A program made the position numbers and the translations under genes. Below, piece by piece: positions 50,694-60,813 of a stretch of 64,000 nt of DNA; position 1 is the stretch's first letter, and every line of letters begins with the position of its first letter. The stretch spans positions 2,418,001 through 2,482,000 of the forward strand of contig NZ_CP034689.1 of NCBI RefSeq assembly GCF_003994415.1, given 5' to 3'. The stretch comes from Achromobacter spanius. Its GTDB lineage: Bacteria; Pseudomonadota; Gammaproteobacteria; Burkholderiales; Burkholderiaceae_B. The notes beneath the pieces are model-generated. The model did not search any database. It saw nothing but the letters and a program-made list of their open reading frames with translations, and was not told the DNA's origin.

Positions 50694-52717
50694 CAATAGC
50701 CCTCCCGTGGCTGGTGCCGTGGCGTCGCCAAACCGCGCTGGGCCTGGCGTGCCACTGCCTCTTGCTGGCGGCGATAGCGCTTGTCGCCCGCGGCCAGCAG
50801 ACCGCCCAAGGCCATCAAGAGGCAACCCGCCCAGATCCACATCATGAAAGGCTTGACCTGGATGCGTACGGTCCAGGCAACCTTGCCGCCGGGTTCGCCC
50901 ACCGGTTCGCCCAAGGCCACGAAGAGGTCGCGGGTGGGGCCGCTGTCGATGTCGGCCTGGCTCAAGGCCATGTCCTGCACGGTGTACAGGCGCTTTTCCG
51001 GGTAGAGCGTCACCACCGGATTGCCGTCGCGCGTGACGTTGAACACGGCGCGCTGGGCGTTGTAGTTGGGGCCGGCTGCGGGCGCGATGCCGGCAAACGT
51101 GAATTGGTAGCCGCCGGCTTCCTGGGTGGCGCCCAGCTCCATGCGGATCTCGTGCTTGACCTCATAGCCGTTGGCCAATGTGACGCCCGCGATGAAGATG
51201 CCGATGCCGGCGTGCGCCAGCAGCATGCCGTACCAGGACCGCGGCTGCCGCCCAAGGCGCCGCAGCCATTCGCCATCGGCGCCGTCGGTCAGCCGCTGCC
51301 ACGCATGCGAGCCGGCCGCGGCCACCGACCAGGCGGCCAGCCACAAGCCCAGCATGACCAGCGGCGAACCCAGGCGCGCCGGCCCCGGCATGGCCAGCGG
51401 CAGCAACACGGCGGTCAACACGCTGACGACGAAGGCTGCGCGCAGCTTGCGCGCCAGGTCGGGCACTTCGGCCTGTTTCCAGCGCGCCACCGGCCCCACG
51501 CCCATCAGGAAGATCGCGGGCGTCATCAACGGTACGAACACCGCTTCGAAGTAGGGCGGGCCGATGGATATCTTGCCCCAGTCCAATACGTCGAGCACCA
51601 CCGGGTACAACGTGCCCAACAGCACCGCGCCCGCCGCCACCGTCAGCACGACATTGTTGGACAGCAACAGCGATTCGCGCGACAGCAAGGAAAACCCGCC
51701 GCCCAGGCCCACCGAGGGCGCGCGCCAGGCATACAGCACCAGCGAGCCGCCCACGATCACGGTCATGAACGCCAGGATGTACAGGCCCCGCCCGGGGTCC
51801 ACCGCGAATGCGTGTACCGAGGTGAGCACGCCCGAGCGGACCAGAAACGTGCCCAGGATGCTGAGCGAAAACGTGCAGATGGCCAGCAGCACGGTCCAAC
51901 TGCGGAACGCGCCCCGGCGTTCGGTGACGATCAGCGAGTGAATCAGCGCGGTGCCCGCCAGCCAGGGCATGAACGAGGCGTTTTCCACCGGGTCCCAGAA
52001 CCACCAGCCGCCCCAGCCCAATACGTAATACGCCCAGGCGCTGCCCAACAGGATGCCCACGGTCAGGAAGGTCCACGCGGCCAAGGTCCAGGGGCGCACC
52101 CAGCGCGCCCACAGCGCGTCCAGCTCGCCCGACAGCAGCGCCGCGATCGCAAAGGCGAAGGCCACGGAAAAACCCACGTAGCCCATGTACAGCATGGGTG
52201 GGTGCACGATCATGCCCGGGTCTTGCAGCAGCGGGTTCAGGTCGCGCCCGGCCATGGCGGGCGGCATCAGCCGTTCGAAGGGGTTGGACAGGAACAGCAG
52301 GAACAGCAGAAAGCCCACGCTGATCCAGCCCATGACCGCCAGCACGCGCCCGGTGAAGGGCAAGGGCAGGCGGCGGCTGAAGACGGCCACCGCCAGGGTC
52401 CAGGCCGTAAGCAGGTAAAGCCACAGCAGCAGCGACCCCTCATGCCCGCCCCACACGGCGGCAAAGCGATAGGCGGTGGGCAGGTCGGCGTGCGAGTTGC
52501 CGGCCACGTACAACACCGAAAAATCGTTGTCGACGAACGACCAGGCCAGGCAGCCAAAGGCCAGCGACGTCAGGCAGAACTGGCCCACGGCGGCGGGCCT
52601 GGCCACCCGCAACCCCGCCTGCCAGCCAGTGGCGGCGCCGATCAGCGGCAACGTTGCCTGGGCCAACGCCACCAGCAGCGCCAGGATCAGGCTGAACAGG
52701 CCGATCTCGGGAATCAT
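50693..52717 (-). CDS. ccmF: Cytochrome c heme lyase subunit CcmF
   Basis: A protein of 674 residues with about 15 membrane segments and the heme-handling WWD signature [18 protein letters not shown]. Conserved [21 protein letters not shown] follows. CcmF, with CcmH and CcmI, attaches heme from CcmE to apocytochromes at the outer face of the inner membrane. The ATG overlaps the ccmE stop (ATGA). Length and motifs are normal. Confidence 0.95.
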   Translation of the reverse strand: MIPEIGLFSLILALLVALAQATLPLIGAATGWQAGLRVARPAAVGQFCLTSLAFGCLAWSFVDNDFSVLYVAGNSHADLPTAYRFAAVWGGHEGSLLLWLYLLTAWTLAVAVFSRRLPLPFTGRVLAVMGWISVGFLLFLLFLSNPFERLMPPAMAGRDLNPLLQDPGMIVHPPMLYMGYVGFSVAFAFAIAALLSGELDALWARWVRPWTLAAWTFLTVGILLGSAWAYYVLGWGGWWFWDPVENASFMPWLAGTALIHSLIVTERRGAFRSWTVLLAICTFSLSILGTFLVRSGVLTSVHAFAVDPGRGLYILAFMTVIVGGSLVLYAWRAPSVGLGGGFSLLSRESLLLSNNVVLTVAAGAVLLGTLYPVVLDVLDWGKISIGPPYFEAVFVPLMTPAIFLMGVGPVARWKQAEVPDLARKLRAAFVVSVLTAVLLPLAMPGPARLGSPLVMLGLWLAAWSVAAAGSHAWQRLTDGADGEWLRRLGRQPRSWYGMLLAHAGIGIFIAGVTLANGYEVKHEIRMELGATQEAGGYQFTFAGIAPAAGPNYNAQRAVFNVTRDGNPVVTLYPEKRLYTVQDMALSQADIDSGPTRDLFVALGEPVGEPGGKVAWTVRIQVKPFMMWIWAGCLLMALGGLLAAGDKRYRRQQEAVARQAQRGLATPRHQPREGY

Positions 52718-53241
52718 CGGGCCTCCGGGCGAGCGGTGTAGTCGGCGGCGACGGTGCTTGCCGCACCCACCCGAGCACCGGCGACGTTGCCGGTCACGTC
52801 AACCGCGCCACCGGATGCGCCAGCAGCGCGCTTGATTGCATCGGCGGCTTCCGGCGGCATGTAGTTTTCATCATGCTTGGCCAGTACCTGCGTGGCGCGA
52901 AACACGCCGTCCGCGCCCAGCTTGCCCGCCACCACCACGCCCTTGCCTTCGCGGAACAGGTCGGGCAGCAGCCCCTGGTAGGCCACGGGCACGGTGTGCG
53001 CGGTGTCGGTCACGATGAAGCGCAGGGTCACGCCGTCGGGTTCGCGACGCACCGAACCCTGTTCAACCAAGCCGCCCACGCGGAAGCTGCCGTTGGCTGG
53101 GGCTTCTTTCGCGACGACCTGACTGGGGCTGAAGAAGAACACCAGGTTCGATTGCAGCGCGTTCAAGATCAGCGTGGTGGCCAGGGCCAGCAGCGTCAGT
53201 CCGCCGGCAATGGCCCAGGCGCGCCGCTTGCGCGGGCTCAT
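52714..53241 (-). CDS. ccmE: Heme chaperone CcmE
   Basis: A protein of 175 residues with one N-terminal membrane anchor (residues 9-29), a periplasmic OB-fold barrel and the covalent heme-binding motif LAKHDENY (His123, Tyr127). It carries heme from CcmC to CcmF. The C-terminal 40 residues are a disordered Ala/Gly/Val-rich tail, as often seen. The start overlaps the ccmD stop (ATGA). Confidence 0.94.
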   Translation of the reverse strand: MSPRKRRAWAIAGGLTLLALATTLILNALQSNLVFFFSPSQVVAKEAPANGSFRVGGLVEQGSVRREPDGVTLRFIVTDTAHTVPVAYQGLLPDLFREGKGVVVAGKLGADGVFRATQVLAKHDENYMPPEAADAIKRAAGASGGAVDVTGNVAGARVGAASTVAADYTARPEAR

Positions 53242-53429
53242 GGGCGCCTCGCTTCAGCGCCTGGGCCAAGGGGCGGGCGCGGGGTGCGCCGAGTGTGCGG
53301 GCCGGCTTGCCTGCGCGCGCGGCGCCACAGCAAATAAACTTCCAGCCCCATCAACGCCGCCGTCACGCCGTAGGCGCCCAGTATGTACGGGCCATGGCCT
53401 TGCAAGGAAAACAGCATGTCCCAGCTCAT
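53238..53429 (-). CDS. ccmD: Heme exporter small subunit CcmD
   Basis: A protein of 63 residues with a single membrane helix ([16 protein letters not shown]) preceded by [10 protein letters not shown], typical of CcmD, and a basic tail. It helps release heme-loaded CcmE from the CcmABC complex. Both ends overlap neighbours by four bases (ccmC and ccmE). Confidence 0.88.
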   Translation of the reverse strand: MSWDMLFSLQGHGPYILGAYGVTAALMGLEVYLLWRRARRQAGPHTRRTPRPPLGPGAEARRP

Positions 53430-54280
53430 GGCGCCTCCTGGCGCTTTGTGTGGCCCGCGTTCACAGCGCCCGGTTCGCGCTGCGCGATCAACCCGCGCAC
53501 GCGCGCCAGCGCCACCGCCGCGCTGTAAAGCCAGAACGCCGCCACCATCAGCAGCATGGCCGTCAGCATGATGCGCGCCATGCTGGGCGCGGTGGTCAGG
53601 TTGATGGATGCGCCCTGGTGCAGCGTGCTCCACCACCGCACCGAGAAATAGATGATGGGCACGTTGATCACGCCGGCCAGCAGCAGGATGGCGCCGCTGC
53701 GGTCGGCCCGGCGGACGTCGTCGGTGGCCGCTTGCAGGGCAATGAAGCCCAGGTACAGAAACAGCAGAATCAATTCCGACGTCAGCCGTGCGTCCCAGAC
53801 CCACCACGCGCCCCAGGTGGGTTTGCCCCACAGCGCGCCGGTCCACAAGGTCAGGAAGGTGAAGAGCGCGCCGGTAGGCGCCAGCGCGCGCATCATCATG
53901 AACGACAGGCGCGTGTGGTAGATCAGGCCGAGCGCGGCATAGCCCGCCATCACCAGGTACAGGAACATCGACATCCATGCGGCCGCCACATGAATGAACA
54001 GGATGCGATAGACCTCGCCCTGCTGACTGTCCGGGGGCGCGACCACCAGGCCAACGTACAAACCGGCGGCGGCAAAAAGGGCGGCGGCCAGCGCCAGCCA
54101 GGGGATCAATCGGCCGGCCAGCGGGTAGAACACAGCGGGCGATGCGTAGCGCATCCAGCCAGGGCGCGAGCGCATGCCAGAGCCTGAGCCCGCGTTCAAG
54201 TCCGGGTCCGCGCCCGATGCCGACGCCGTTGCCACGCCGCGTGGTTCGAAGACAGGTGACTTGTGCATGGATCCTCTCAT
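53426..54280 (-). CDS. ccmC: Heme transporter/handling protein CcmC
   Basis: A protein of 284 residues with six membrane segments and the WWD motif WGAWWVWDARLTSELILL. It loads heme onto CcmE. A non-conserved N-terminal extension of about 40 residues, rich in Gly, Ser and Ala, precedes the usual start region. ATG 54280 overlaps the ccmB stop (ATGA), which supports the extended form. An internal ATG further in could give the ordinary length. Confidence 0.92.
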   Translation of the reverse strand: MRGSMHKSPVFEPRGVATASASGADPDLNAGSGSGMRSRPGWMRYASPAVFYPLAGRLIPWLALAAALFAAAGLYVGLVVAPPDSQQGEVYRILFIHVAAAWMSMFLYLVMAGYAALGLIYHTRLSFMMMRALAPTGALFTFLTLWTGALWGKPTWGAWWVWDARLTSELILLFLYLGFIALQAATDDVRRADRSGAILLLAGVINVPIIYFSVRWWSTLHQGASINLTTAPSMARIMLTAMLLMVAAFWLYSAAVALARVRGLIAQREPGAVNAGHTKRQEAP

Positions 54281-54954
54281 TCCAGCGCCACGCGCAGCGC
54301 GGCGGACGCGCTCCAGGGGCATAGCAGGATCGCCAGGCACAGGCACGCGCCCAGCAGCGACAGTTGCGGCCCGGCGCCCAGCCCGGCGTGCTTGGCCGAC
54401 ACCGCGCCCGCGCCAAAGATCAGCACCGGCACATACAGCGGCAACACCAGCAAGGGCAACAGCGCGGCGCCACGCAGGCCCAGCGTCAGCGCCGCGCCCA
54501 GGCCGCCCACCAGCGCCAGCGTGGGGGTGCCCAACAGCAGGGACAGGACCAGCACGCCGATGGCTTGTGGCGGCAAATCAAACTGCAATGCCAGGATGGG
54601 GCTGGCAAGAATAAGCGGGACGCAAGCGCTGAACCAGTGCGCCGCCAGCTTCACGCCCACCAGCAGCGGCAGCGGATGCGGCGACACCAGCAACTGCTCC
54701 AGCGCGCCGTTGTCGTGGTCCTGGGTGAAAGGGCGATGCAGGCTCAGCAAGATGCCCAGCAGCGCACACACCCACAGCACGCCGGGGCCAATGGCGCGCA
54801 GCAGCACCGGGTCGGGGCCGACCGCCAGCGGAAACAGCGATCCGGCCACCACGAAGAACAAGGTGGCGCCCAGCGTGTCGGCGGGCCGTCGCCAGGCCAG
54901 CCGGATGTCACGCAACACCAACTGAGACAGCGTGGCCAGCATCCGCGTAGTCAT
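54277..54954 (-). CDS. ccmB: Heme exporter permease CcmB
   Basis: A protein of 225 residues with six membrane segments. It has typical features: [21 protein letters not shown] at the N-terminus and FTQDHDNGALEQLLVSP in the first loop. It pairs with the CcmA ATPase to drive release of holo-CcmE. It overlaps ccmA by 47 bases, so its start lies well inside ccmA. Confidence 0.93.
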   Translation of the reverse strand: MTTRMLATLSQLVLRDIRLAWRRPADTLGATLFFVVAGSLFPLAVGPDPVLLRAIGPGVLWVCALLGILLSLHRPFTQDHDNGALEQLLVSPHPLPLLVGVKLAAHWFSACVPLILASPILALQFDLPPQAIGVLVLSLLLGTPTLALVGGLGAALTLGLRGAALLPLLVLPLYVPVLIFGAGAVSAKHAGLGAGPQLSLLGACLCLAILLCPWSASAALRVALE

Positions 54955-55597
54955 CCATGTTCAGGGTTTGCAGGCGATCGGGCGCGGTTAGGGGTTGCCG
55001 ATGGCAGGCCACCACCGCCGCGCCGCCACCGTCCAGGTGCGCGTCCAGCCTGGCCCATAGTTGCGCCAGGCTGGACGCGTCCAGCCCCGCATCGGGTTCG
55101 TCCAGCAGCCATAGCGGCTTGCCGCTAAGCATCACGGCCACCAGCGCCACCCGACGCGCCTGCCCTTGCGACAGGCGGGCCGCCGGGGTATGCAGGCAAT
55201 CATGCAAGCGCCAGTTGGCCAACCCCGCCGCGATGGCGTCATCGCATTGCGGCACGCCGGAAACATGCAGGCTGTAGCGCAGGTTCTCCAACGCGGTAAG
55301 GTCCGCACACAGCCCATTGGCGTGGCCCAGATACGCCATCTGCGCAAAGTAGGACGATGGGTCGCGCGACACGTCACGGCCCCGTGCATGCAAGGCGCCA
55401 GCCACGGGCTGCAGCAAACCGGCCAGCATGCGCAGCACGCTGGTCTTGCCGCTGCCATTGGCGCCATGCAAGTGCAGCAACTGGCCGGCGTGCAGGTCGA
55501 AGTGCAAGGCGCCCAGGCCTTGCCCCGCCACACCGCCACGCGGGCAACACAGGCCGCTGGCGGCCAGCAAGGGCGGCGGTGCGTCAGCGGGTCGCAC
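54908..55597 (-). CDS. ccmA: Heme exporter ATP-binding protein CcmA
   Basis: A protein of 229 residues of the ABC ATPase type. Walker A is GANGSGKT, the signature is [12 protein letters not shown] and Walker B is [12 protein letters not shown]. It starts with GTG at 55597, with GGAG eight bases upstream inside the napC gene, and the two genes overlap by 14 bases. It energises the CcmABCD complex. Direct overlap of napC and ccmA shows that nitrate reductase and cytochrome assembly are expressed together here. Confidence 0.93.
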   Translation of the reverse strand: MRPADAPPPLLAASGLCCPRGGVAGQGLGALHFDLHAGQLLHLHGANGSGKTSVLRMLAGLLQPVAGALHARGRDVSRDPSSYFAQMAYLGHANGLCADLTALENLRYSLHVSGVPQCDDAIAAGLANWRLHDCLHTPAARLSQGQARRVALVAVMLSGKPLWLLDEPDAGLDASSLAQLWARLDAHLDGGGAAVVACHRQPLTAPDRLQTLNMDDYADAGHAVSVGVA

Positions 55598-56237
55598 TGG
55601 CTGGCTCCGCCTTGGCTATTTCCTTGGGTGCGATGGCGGCCGGCGTCGCGTTGGACGTCTGCCCCGGCGGAATATGCGGCAAGGTGTGCGCGATACCCTT
55701 GTGGCAATCGATACAGGTCTTGGACTTGTCCGCCAGATAGGTCGAATGCATGTTCTGCGCGCGCACGCTCTGGCGCGTGAAGTCCATGTATTCGTAGTTG
55801 TGGCAGTTGCGGCATTCCAGCGAATCGTTTGCCTTGAAGCGCGCCCATTCGTGCTGAGCCAGTTCCAGCCGCTTGTCGACGAACTTTTCGCGCGTGTCGA
55901 TGGTGCCGAAGATCTTGCCCCAGACTTCCTTGGACGCCTGCATCTTGCGGGCGATCTTGTCCGTCCAGTTGTGCGGCACGTGGCAGTCCGAACACAGCGC
56001 GCGCACGCCCGAACGGTTGGTGAAGTGGATGGTGCCCTTCAATTCCGCATAGACGTTGTCGCGCATTTCATGGCAGCCGGTGCAGAACTTTTCGGTGTTG
56101 GTGAGCTCCATCGCGGTGTTGAAGGCGCCCCAGAACAGGATGCCGCCGATGAAGCCGCCTATCGTCAGAAAGCCCAGGCTGAAATGCACGCTGGGGCGGC
56201 GGATGATGTTCCAGTAGCGCTTTAGCAGCTTGACCAT
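55584..56237 (-). CDS. napC: Membrane tetraheme cytochrome c, quinol dehydrogenase NapC
   Basis: A protein of 217 residues with one N-terminal membrane anchor (residues 19-38) and four CxxCH heme sites at Cys52, Cys82, Cys142 and Cys175. It oxidises quinol and passes electrons to NapAB in the periplasm. The C-terminal 25 residues are a Pro/Ala/Thr-rich tail. It lies 16 bases after napB and overlaps ccmA. No napGH genes accompany it, so NapC should be the main electron entry. Confidence 0.94.
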   Translation of the reverse strand: MVKLLKRYWNIIRRPSVHFSLGFLTIGGFIGGILFWGAFNTAMELTNTEKFCTGCHEMRDNVYAELKGTIHFTNRSGVRALCSDCHVPHNWTDKIARKMQASKEVWGKIFGTIDTREKFVDKRLELAQHEWARFKANDSLECRNCHNYEYMDFTRQSVRAQNMHSTYLADKSKTCIDCHKGIAHTLPHIPPGQTSNATPAAIAPKEIAKAEPASATR

Positions 56238-56253
56238 GGCGGCGTCCTGTCCC

Positions 56254-56742
56254 TTACTTCTTGTCTGTCGCCGGGGCGGTCAGGCGCTTGAGGATCACGT
56301 CGATGTCCTGATAAGTGTTGGACACCAGCGGCTTGGCCTCGGCCTGCGGCACATGGCATTGCACACAGAAATACCTGCGTGGCGAGACCTCGGCCAGCAC
56401 ATTGCTGTCGCGGTCCATGTAGTGCGTGACGCTTAGCGGCGGGGCCTGGGTTTCCTCGGTGTTCACGCGCGCATGGCAGGCCAGGCAGCGGTTGTAGTTC
56501 TTGTCGATCTGATAGCCGTCGATCTTGTGCGGAATGGTGGGCGGCTGCATTGAATACGTGCGCATCCGCTTGATGTCCTTGTTTTCGATGGGGCTGATCA
56601 GGGGCGGGTCGGCCTCTTCGGCAACGGGCGTGGGCCCTCGCATGGGGTCTACGACCTCGAACGGCGGGGCGGCCCGGGCGGCGGGATTCAACAGGAAACC
56701 CGCAACAAGAGCGATGGCGATGGTGGCGGCGTGGTGGTTCAT
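56254..56742 (-). CDS. napB: Periplasmic nitrate reductase diheme cytochrome subunit NapB
   Basis: A protein of 162 residues with a Sec signal peptide (about residues 1-24) and two heme sites, CLACH (86-90) and CVQCH (126-130). It transfers electrons from NapC to NapA. Distal histidine ligands are likely in [10 protein letters not shown] and LSVTHYMD. It begins 19 bases after napA in the same operon. Confidence 0.94.
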   Translation of the reverse strand: MNHHAATIAIALVAGFLLNPAARAAPPFEVVDPMRGPTPVAEEADPPLISPIENKDIKRMRTYSMQPPTIPHKIDGYQIDKNYNRCLACHARVNTEETQAPPLSVTHYMDRDSNVLAEVSPRRYFCVQCHVPQAEAKPLVSNTYQDIDVILKRLTAPATDKK

Positions 56743-56761
56743 GGCTGTCTCCCCCAGACCT

Positions 56762-59257
56762 TCAGACTTTGACGATCCTGACCGCGCACTTCTTGAAGTC
56801 GGTCTGGAACGAGATCGGGTCGGTGGCGTCCAGCGTGACTTTGTTGATCAACTGGCCGGCGTCGAACCACGGCACGAACACCAGGCCGCGCGGCGGCTTG
56901 TTGCGTCCGCGCGTTTCCAGGCGGGTACGCATCTTGCCGCGCCGCGATTCGATTTCAACCTCCACGCCGCGTCGCAAGCCCATCGCCTGGGCGTCGTCGG
57001 GGTGCATGAAACAGACCGCGTTGGGAAAGGCGCGATACAGCTCGGGCACGCGCCGCGTCATGGACCCGGAATGCCAGTGCTCCAGAACGCGGCCAGTGGA
57101 CAGCCAGAAGGGATATTCCTTGTCGGGGGATTCCGGCGGCGGTTCGTAGGGCAGGGCATAGATGATGGCGCGACCGTCGGGGTGGCCGTAGAACTCGAAG
57201 CCCGCGCCGGCCTTCACATAGGGGTCGCTGCCTTCGCGGTAGCGCCACAGCGTTTCCTTGCCGTTGACCACCGGCCAACGCAGGCCGCGCACCTCGTGGT
57301 AGGTGTCGAAGGGCGCCAGGTCGTGGCCATGGCCCCGTCCGAACTCGGCGTATTCCTCGAACAGGCCCTTTTGCGCATAGAAGCCGAATGCCTTGGCTTC
57401 CTGGTTTTCGTATTCCGCGTTCAATTCGCTGTTGGGGAATTTGTTGACCTTGCCGTTGGCGTACAGCACGTCAAACAGCGTCTTGCCGCGATATTCGGGT
57501 TTCTTGGCCAGCAGATCGGCGGGCCAGACTTCTTCCACCTTGAAGCGCTTGGAAAATTCCATCAACTGCCACAGGTCCGAACGCGCGTCGCCCGGCGCGT
57601 TCACCAACTGATGCCAGAACTGCGTGCGCCGTTCGGCGTTGCCGTAGGCGCCTTCTTTTTCCACCCACATGGCGGTGGGCAGGATCAGGTCGGCCGAAAT
57701 GGTCGTGACCGTGGGGTAGGCGTCCGACACCACAATGAAATTGGCCGGGTTGCGGTAGCCGGGCAGCCCTTCGTTCATCAGGTTGGCGGCTGCCTGCATG
57801 TTGTTGTTCACCATCACCCAGTAGGCGTTGATGGTGCCGTCCTTCAGCATGCGGTTCTGCAACACGGCGTGCGCGCCCACCTTGTCGGGGATGGTGCCAT
57901 CGGGCAGTTGCCAGATCTCTTCGGCGTGTGCGCGATGCTTGGGGTTGGTCACCACCAGGTCGGCCGGCAGCCGATGCGAAAACGTGCCCACTTCGCGCGC
58001 GGTGCCACAGGCCGATGGCTGGCCCGTCAATGAGAACGGGCTGTTGCCGGGCGTCGAGATCTTGCCGGTCAGCAGATGGATGTTGTAGGCCATGTTGTTG
58101 GCCCACACGCCGCGCGTATGCTGGTTGAAACCCATTGTCCAGAAAGAGGTCACGCGGATCTTCGGGTCGGCGTAAAGCTCGGCCAGATCACGCAACTGCT
58201 TTTGTGGCACACCCGTCAGCTTGGAGGTGTATTCCAGGTCGTATTTCGAGACGAACTTGGCGAATTCATCGAAGGTGATGGGCTTGGATCCGCCGGCCTT
58301 GTCCGCGTTCTTGGCGGCTTTCTGCAAGGGGTGATCGGGGCGCAGGCCATAGCCGATGTCGGTATTGCCTTCGTGAAACACGGTGTGCTTGTCGACGAAG
58401 TCGCGGTTCACCCGCTTGGTCTGGATGATGTAGTTGGCGATGTAGTTCAGGATGGCCAGGTCGGTCTGCGGCGTGAAGGTCAGCGTCAGGTCGGCCAGCT
58501 CGTAAGAGCGGTGTTCGAAGGTGGATAGCACCACCACGCGCGTCTTGGGCGCGGACAGGCGGCGGTCGGTGACGCGGGTCCACAGGATGGGGTGCATCTC
58601 GGCCATGTTCGAACCCCACAGCACGAAGGCATCGGCGTTCTCAATGTCGTCATAACAGCCCATGGGTTCGTCGGCGCCGAAGGTACGCATGAAGCCCACC
58701 GCCGCCGACGCCATGCAGTGGCGCGCGTTCGGGTCCAGGTTGTTCGACCGAAAGCCCGCCTTCATCAGCTTGAGCGCGGCGTAGCCTTCCCAGATGGTCC
58801 ATTGGCCCGAGCCGAACATGCCCACGGCGGTCGGCCCCTTGTCTTTAAGCACGCGCTTGAACTGTTCGGCCATCACGTCGAAGGCCTGGTCCCAGGACAC
58901 CGGGGCGAATTCACCGTCCTTGGCGTACTTGCCGTCTTTCATGCGCAACAGCGGCGTGGTCAGCCGGTCGTTGCCGTACATGATTTTTGACAGGAAATAA
59001 CCCTTGACGCAGTTCAGGCCCTTGTTCACATCGGCATTGAAATCGCCATGCGTGGCCACGACCTGGTTGTCCTTCACCGCAACGTTCACGCCGCAGCCGG
59101 TCCCGCAGAACCTACAGGGCGCCTTGGACCATTTGAGCTTGGCGGCCTCGGATTCCGTCACGATGTTCTGCGTCATGCCGACGATGGGTATACCCGCCAC
59201 GGTGGCGGCCGCCGCGGCGGCGGACTGCTTGATGAAATCTCTACGAGCCATGGACAT
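56762..59257 (-). CDS. napA: Periplasmic nitrate reductase catalytic subunit NapA
   Basis: A protein of 831 residues. The Tat signal has Arg5-Arg6 ([11 protein letters not shown]). The [4Fe-4S] cysteines are 48, 51, 55 and 83 (CRFCGTGC...NC), and the molybdenum-ligand Cys181 is in ARHCMASA. It reduces nitrate to nitrite in the periplasm with bis-MGD cofactor. ATG 59257 has GAGGAG seven bases upstream and is preferred over ATG 59251 or TTG 59263. It overlaps napD by 17 bases. Confidence 0.96.
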   Translation of the reverse strand: MSMARRDFIKQSAAAAAATVAGIPIVGMTQNIVTESEAAKLKWSKAPCRFCGTGCGVNVAVKDNQVVATHGDFNADVNKGLNCVKGYFLSKIMYGNDRLTTPLLRMKDGKYAKDGEFAPVSWDQAFDVMAEQFKRVLKDKGPTAVGMFGSGQWTIWEGYAALKLMKAGFRSNNLDPNARHCMASAAVGFMRTFGADEPMGCYDDIENADAFVLWGSNMAEMHPILWTRVTDRRLSAPKTRVVVLSTFEHRSYELADLTLTFTPQTDLAILNYIANYIIQTKRVNRDFVDKHTVFHEGNTDIGYGLRPDHPLQKAAKNADKAGGSKPITFDEFAKFVSKYDLEYTSKLTGVPQKQLRDLAELYADPKIRVTSFWTMGFNQHTRGVWANNMAYNIHLLTGKISTPGNSPFSLTGQPSACGTAREVGTFSHRLPADLVVTNPKHRAHAEEIWQLPDGTIPDKVGAHAVLQNRMLKDGTINAYWVMVNNNMQAAANLMNEGLPGYRNPANFIVVSDAYPTVTTISADLILPTAMWVEKEGAYGNAERRTQFWHQLVNAPGDARSDLWQLMEFSKRFKVEEVWPADLLAKKPEYRGKTLFDVLYANGKVNKFPNSELNAEYENQEAKAFGFYAQKGLFEEYAEFGRGHGHDLAPFDTYHEVRGLRWPVVNGKETLWRYREGSDPYVKAGAGFEFYGHPDGRAIIYALPYEPPPESPDKEYPFWLSTGRVLEHWHSGSMTRRVPELYRAFPNAVCFMHPDDAQAMGLRRGVEVEIESRRGKMRTRLETRGRNKPPRGLVFVPWFDAGQLINKVTLDATDPISFQTDFKKCAVRIVKV

Positions 59258-59582
59258 CGCCAATCTCCTCGTTCATCGCGGCCAGCGTGTCGGCATGCTG
59301 GTAGACCAGCGCCGAAGCCAGTACGCCTTCCAGGCGCTGGATCTCGGAGATCCGCGCCATCATGTCGTCGGTGGTGGGCGCTTCCAGCGTGACGACCAGC
59401 TTGCCGGTGTCGGACGCGCCATGGATGTCCGACCCTGCTATCGCCAGGATGGCGGCGCGAACGTCGGGCAAGCGGTGGGGCAGGGCATGCACAACCAGAC
59501 TGGCGATGTGCAGCTCGGGCGGCGCCAAGGGCGGCGCGTTGGGAGGAAGCGCGGACATGGAGGGGGTTCCGTCGCTTGGCAT
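59241..59582 (-). CDS. napD: NapA signal-peptide chaperone NapD
   Basis: A protein of 113 residues with the NapD ferredoxin-like fold: [21 protein letters not shown] near residue 25 and a later SALVYQHAD. It binds the NapA Tat signal during cofactor insertion. The ATG at 59582 overlaps the napE stop (ATGA). A shorter start at 59558 would remove a proline-rich lead of eight residues. Confidence 0.9.
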   Translation of the reverse strand: MPSDGTPSMSALPPNAPPLAPPELHIASLVVHALPHRLPDVRAAILAIAGSDIHGASDTGKLVVTLEAPTTDDMMARISEIQRLEGVLASALVYQHADTLAAMNEEIGDVHGS

Positions 59583-59740
59583 CAGCTGCCCGGGGGGCCG
59601 GCGATCAGCTGATAGGCCCAGACGATGAACCCATAGCCCGCCACGATGATGACCGTAAGAACGGGGGCCATGACAGCCGTCAGGAACAGGAAACTGCGAA
59701 GCTCCTGAGGCTTGGTGTAGCCATCAGACTCGTTTTGCAC
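59582..59740 (-). CDS. napE: Small membrane protein NapE
   Basis: A short protein of 52 residues with one membrane helix (FLFLTAVMAPVLTVIIVAG then GFIVWAYQL). The soluble start is KPQELRSF, the recognised NapE pattern. It starts with GTG at 59740, preceded by GAGGTGG at a good distance. Its function is unknown but it often heads nap operons. The stop overlaps napD (ATGA). It is the first gene of the nap-ccm unit. Confidence 0.85.
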   Translation of the reverse strand: MQNESDGYTKPQELRSFLFLTAVMAPVLTVIIVAGYGFIVWAYQLIAGPPGS

Positions 59741-59794
59741 ACACCACCTCGCTTTGACAGTTGGGGTATTGCGTTGAACGTGCGGATGTCGAAG

Positions 59795-59834
59795 TTTTTA
59801 GCAGTGCTTTTACATCGCGTCAATGTTGCGTCAA
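59795..59834 (-). promoter_or_regulatory. Putative nap-ccm promoter with 11-bp spaced TTGACG repeats
   Basis: On the minus strand, TTGACG (59823-59818) and TAAAAA (59800-59795) are separated by 17 bases, a good sigma-70 layout. A second TTGACG lies exactly 11 bases further upstream (59834-59829), giving direct repeats one helical turn apart that may bind a regulator. I found no perfect FNR box here. Confidence 0.5.
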
Positions 59835-59869
59835 TGTCGCGCCACGGTGCAACAGTTTTGCGGCGCTGC

Positions 59870-59923
59870 AATAAAAATGTGCCTGACACGTTTGCCGATT
59901 CAGGTCGGCAAGGCGTCAGGCAC
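59870..59923 (-). terminator. Rho-independent terminator after the BKACE gene
   Basis: On the minus strand GTGCCTGAC pairs with GTCAGGCAC (59923-59915 and 59887-59879), and an inner TTGCCGA/TCGGCAA stem extends it. The run ATTTTTATTG follows. It lies between the end of the carnitine-type operon and the nap promoter. Confidence 0.85.
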
Positions 59924-59958
59924 GCGACACGCAAGTGGTGTTGATTCGTGTTTTTAAA

Positions 59959-60813
59959 TCAGGCGATCGCACCATAGATGCGGCGCGCGTCAGCGGCGCT
60001 GGCGATGGGGCGGCCCAGCGCGCGCGCGCCGTCCGCCGCCTGGCGCACCAGCGCGGCGTTGTCCGGTGCGATGCCGCCGTCGCGCAGCTTCAGGTTGTTT
60101 TCAAAGCCCACGCGCATGTGGCCGCCAAACGCCGCCGCCGTCGTCACGCAGGCGTTTTCCTCGGGGCCGAACGCGCATACCGCCCAGGGCAACGACTGGT
60201 CGTACGCGGCCAGGAACGGCAGCAAGTCATACGCCGACGAGGTCTGGCCCGCGCTGTAGCGGCCCAGCACGAACAGCACCGACCACGCGCCCGGCGGCAC
60301 CAGCCCGCGGGCGCGCAGTGACAGCCAGCGCTGCACGTCGCCTTCGTCGTACAGGATGATCTGCGTCATGATGCGGCGCTCGGCCAACCACGCCAGGAAC
60401 GCCGCCAGTTCCGCCTCCGGAATGTCCGGCACGGCAATTTCACGCAGGCCGATCGACACGGCTTCCGGCTGCAATTCGCGCACCAGCGCAATCTGCTCGG
60501 CCGCCTTGTACACGCCAGCGGCTTCACTGGTGACCTGCACCAGCAATTCGCGGCCCACGGCGCGGTCCACGGCGGCCAGCGCGTCGCGGTAGGCGGTGGC
60601 GTCCAGCAAATGGCTGCCGTCCGGCTTGCGCACATGCATGTGCATCATGCCGGCGCCCGCATCCAGGCAGGCGCGGGCTTCACGCGCCAGGTCGTCGGCG
60701 GTCAGCGGCACGGCAGGATGGTCGGCGGCTTTCTTGTAGGCGCCATTGGGCGCCACGGTGATGATGACGGGGGAGTCGGCCAGCGCGGCGCGCGGCAAGA
60801 CAGAAGCGTTCAA
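59959..60813 (-). CDS. 3-keto-5-aminohexanoate cleavage (BKACE) family enzyme
   Basis: A protein of 284 residues with the BKACE zinc-barrel pattern: PVIITVAPNGAYKK at the start, HMHVRKPDGSH (metal-binding HxH) and GGHMRVGFENNL near residue 235. The family condenses a beta-keto acid with acetyl-CoA. Beside a carnitine-dehydrogenase-like gene the substrate is plausibly dehydrocarnitine. The start is TTG at 60813, with GGAGA eight bases upstream. It overlaps the preceding stop as TTGA, and no ATG lies near. A strong terminator follows. Confidence 0.85.
   Translation of the reverse strand: MNASVLPRAALADSPVIITVAPNGAYKKAADHPAVPLTADDLAREARACLDAGAGMMHMHVRKPDGSHLLDATAYRDALAAVDRAVGRELLVQVTSEAAGVYKAAEQIALVRELQPEAVSIGLREIAVPDIPEAELAAFLAWLAERRIMTQIILYDEGDVQRWLSLRARGLVPPGAWSVLFVLGRYSAGQTSSAYDLLPFLAAYDQSLPWAVCAFGPEENACVTTAAAFGGHMRVGFENNLKLRDGGIAPDNAALVRQAADGARALGRPIASAADARRIYGAIA

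Noticed and set aside
50714..52741. Long plus-strand reading frame opposite ccmF
   Set aside because: It mirrors the complete CcmF gene and has a Gln/His/Arg-rich translation with no recognisable family.
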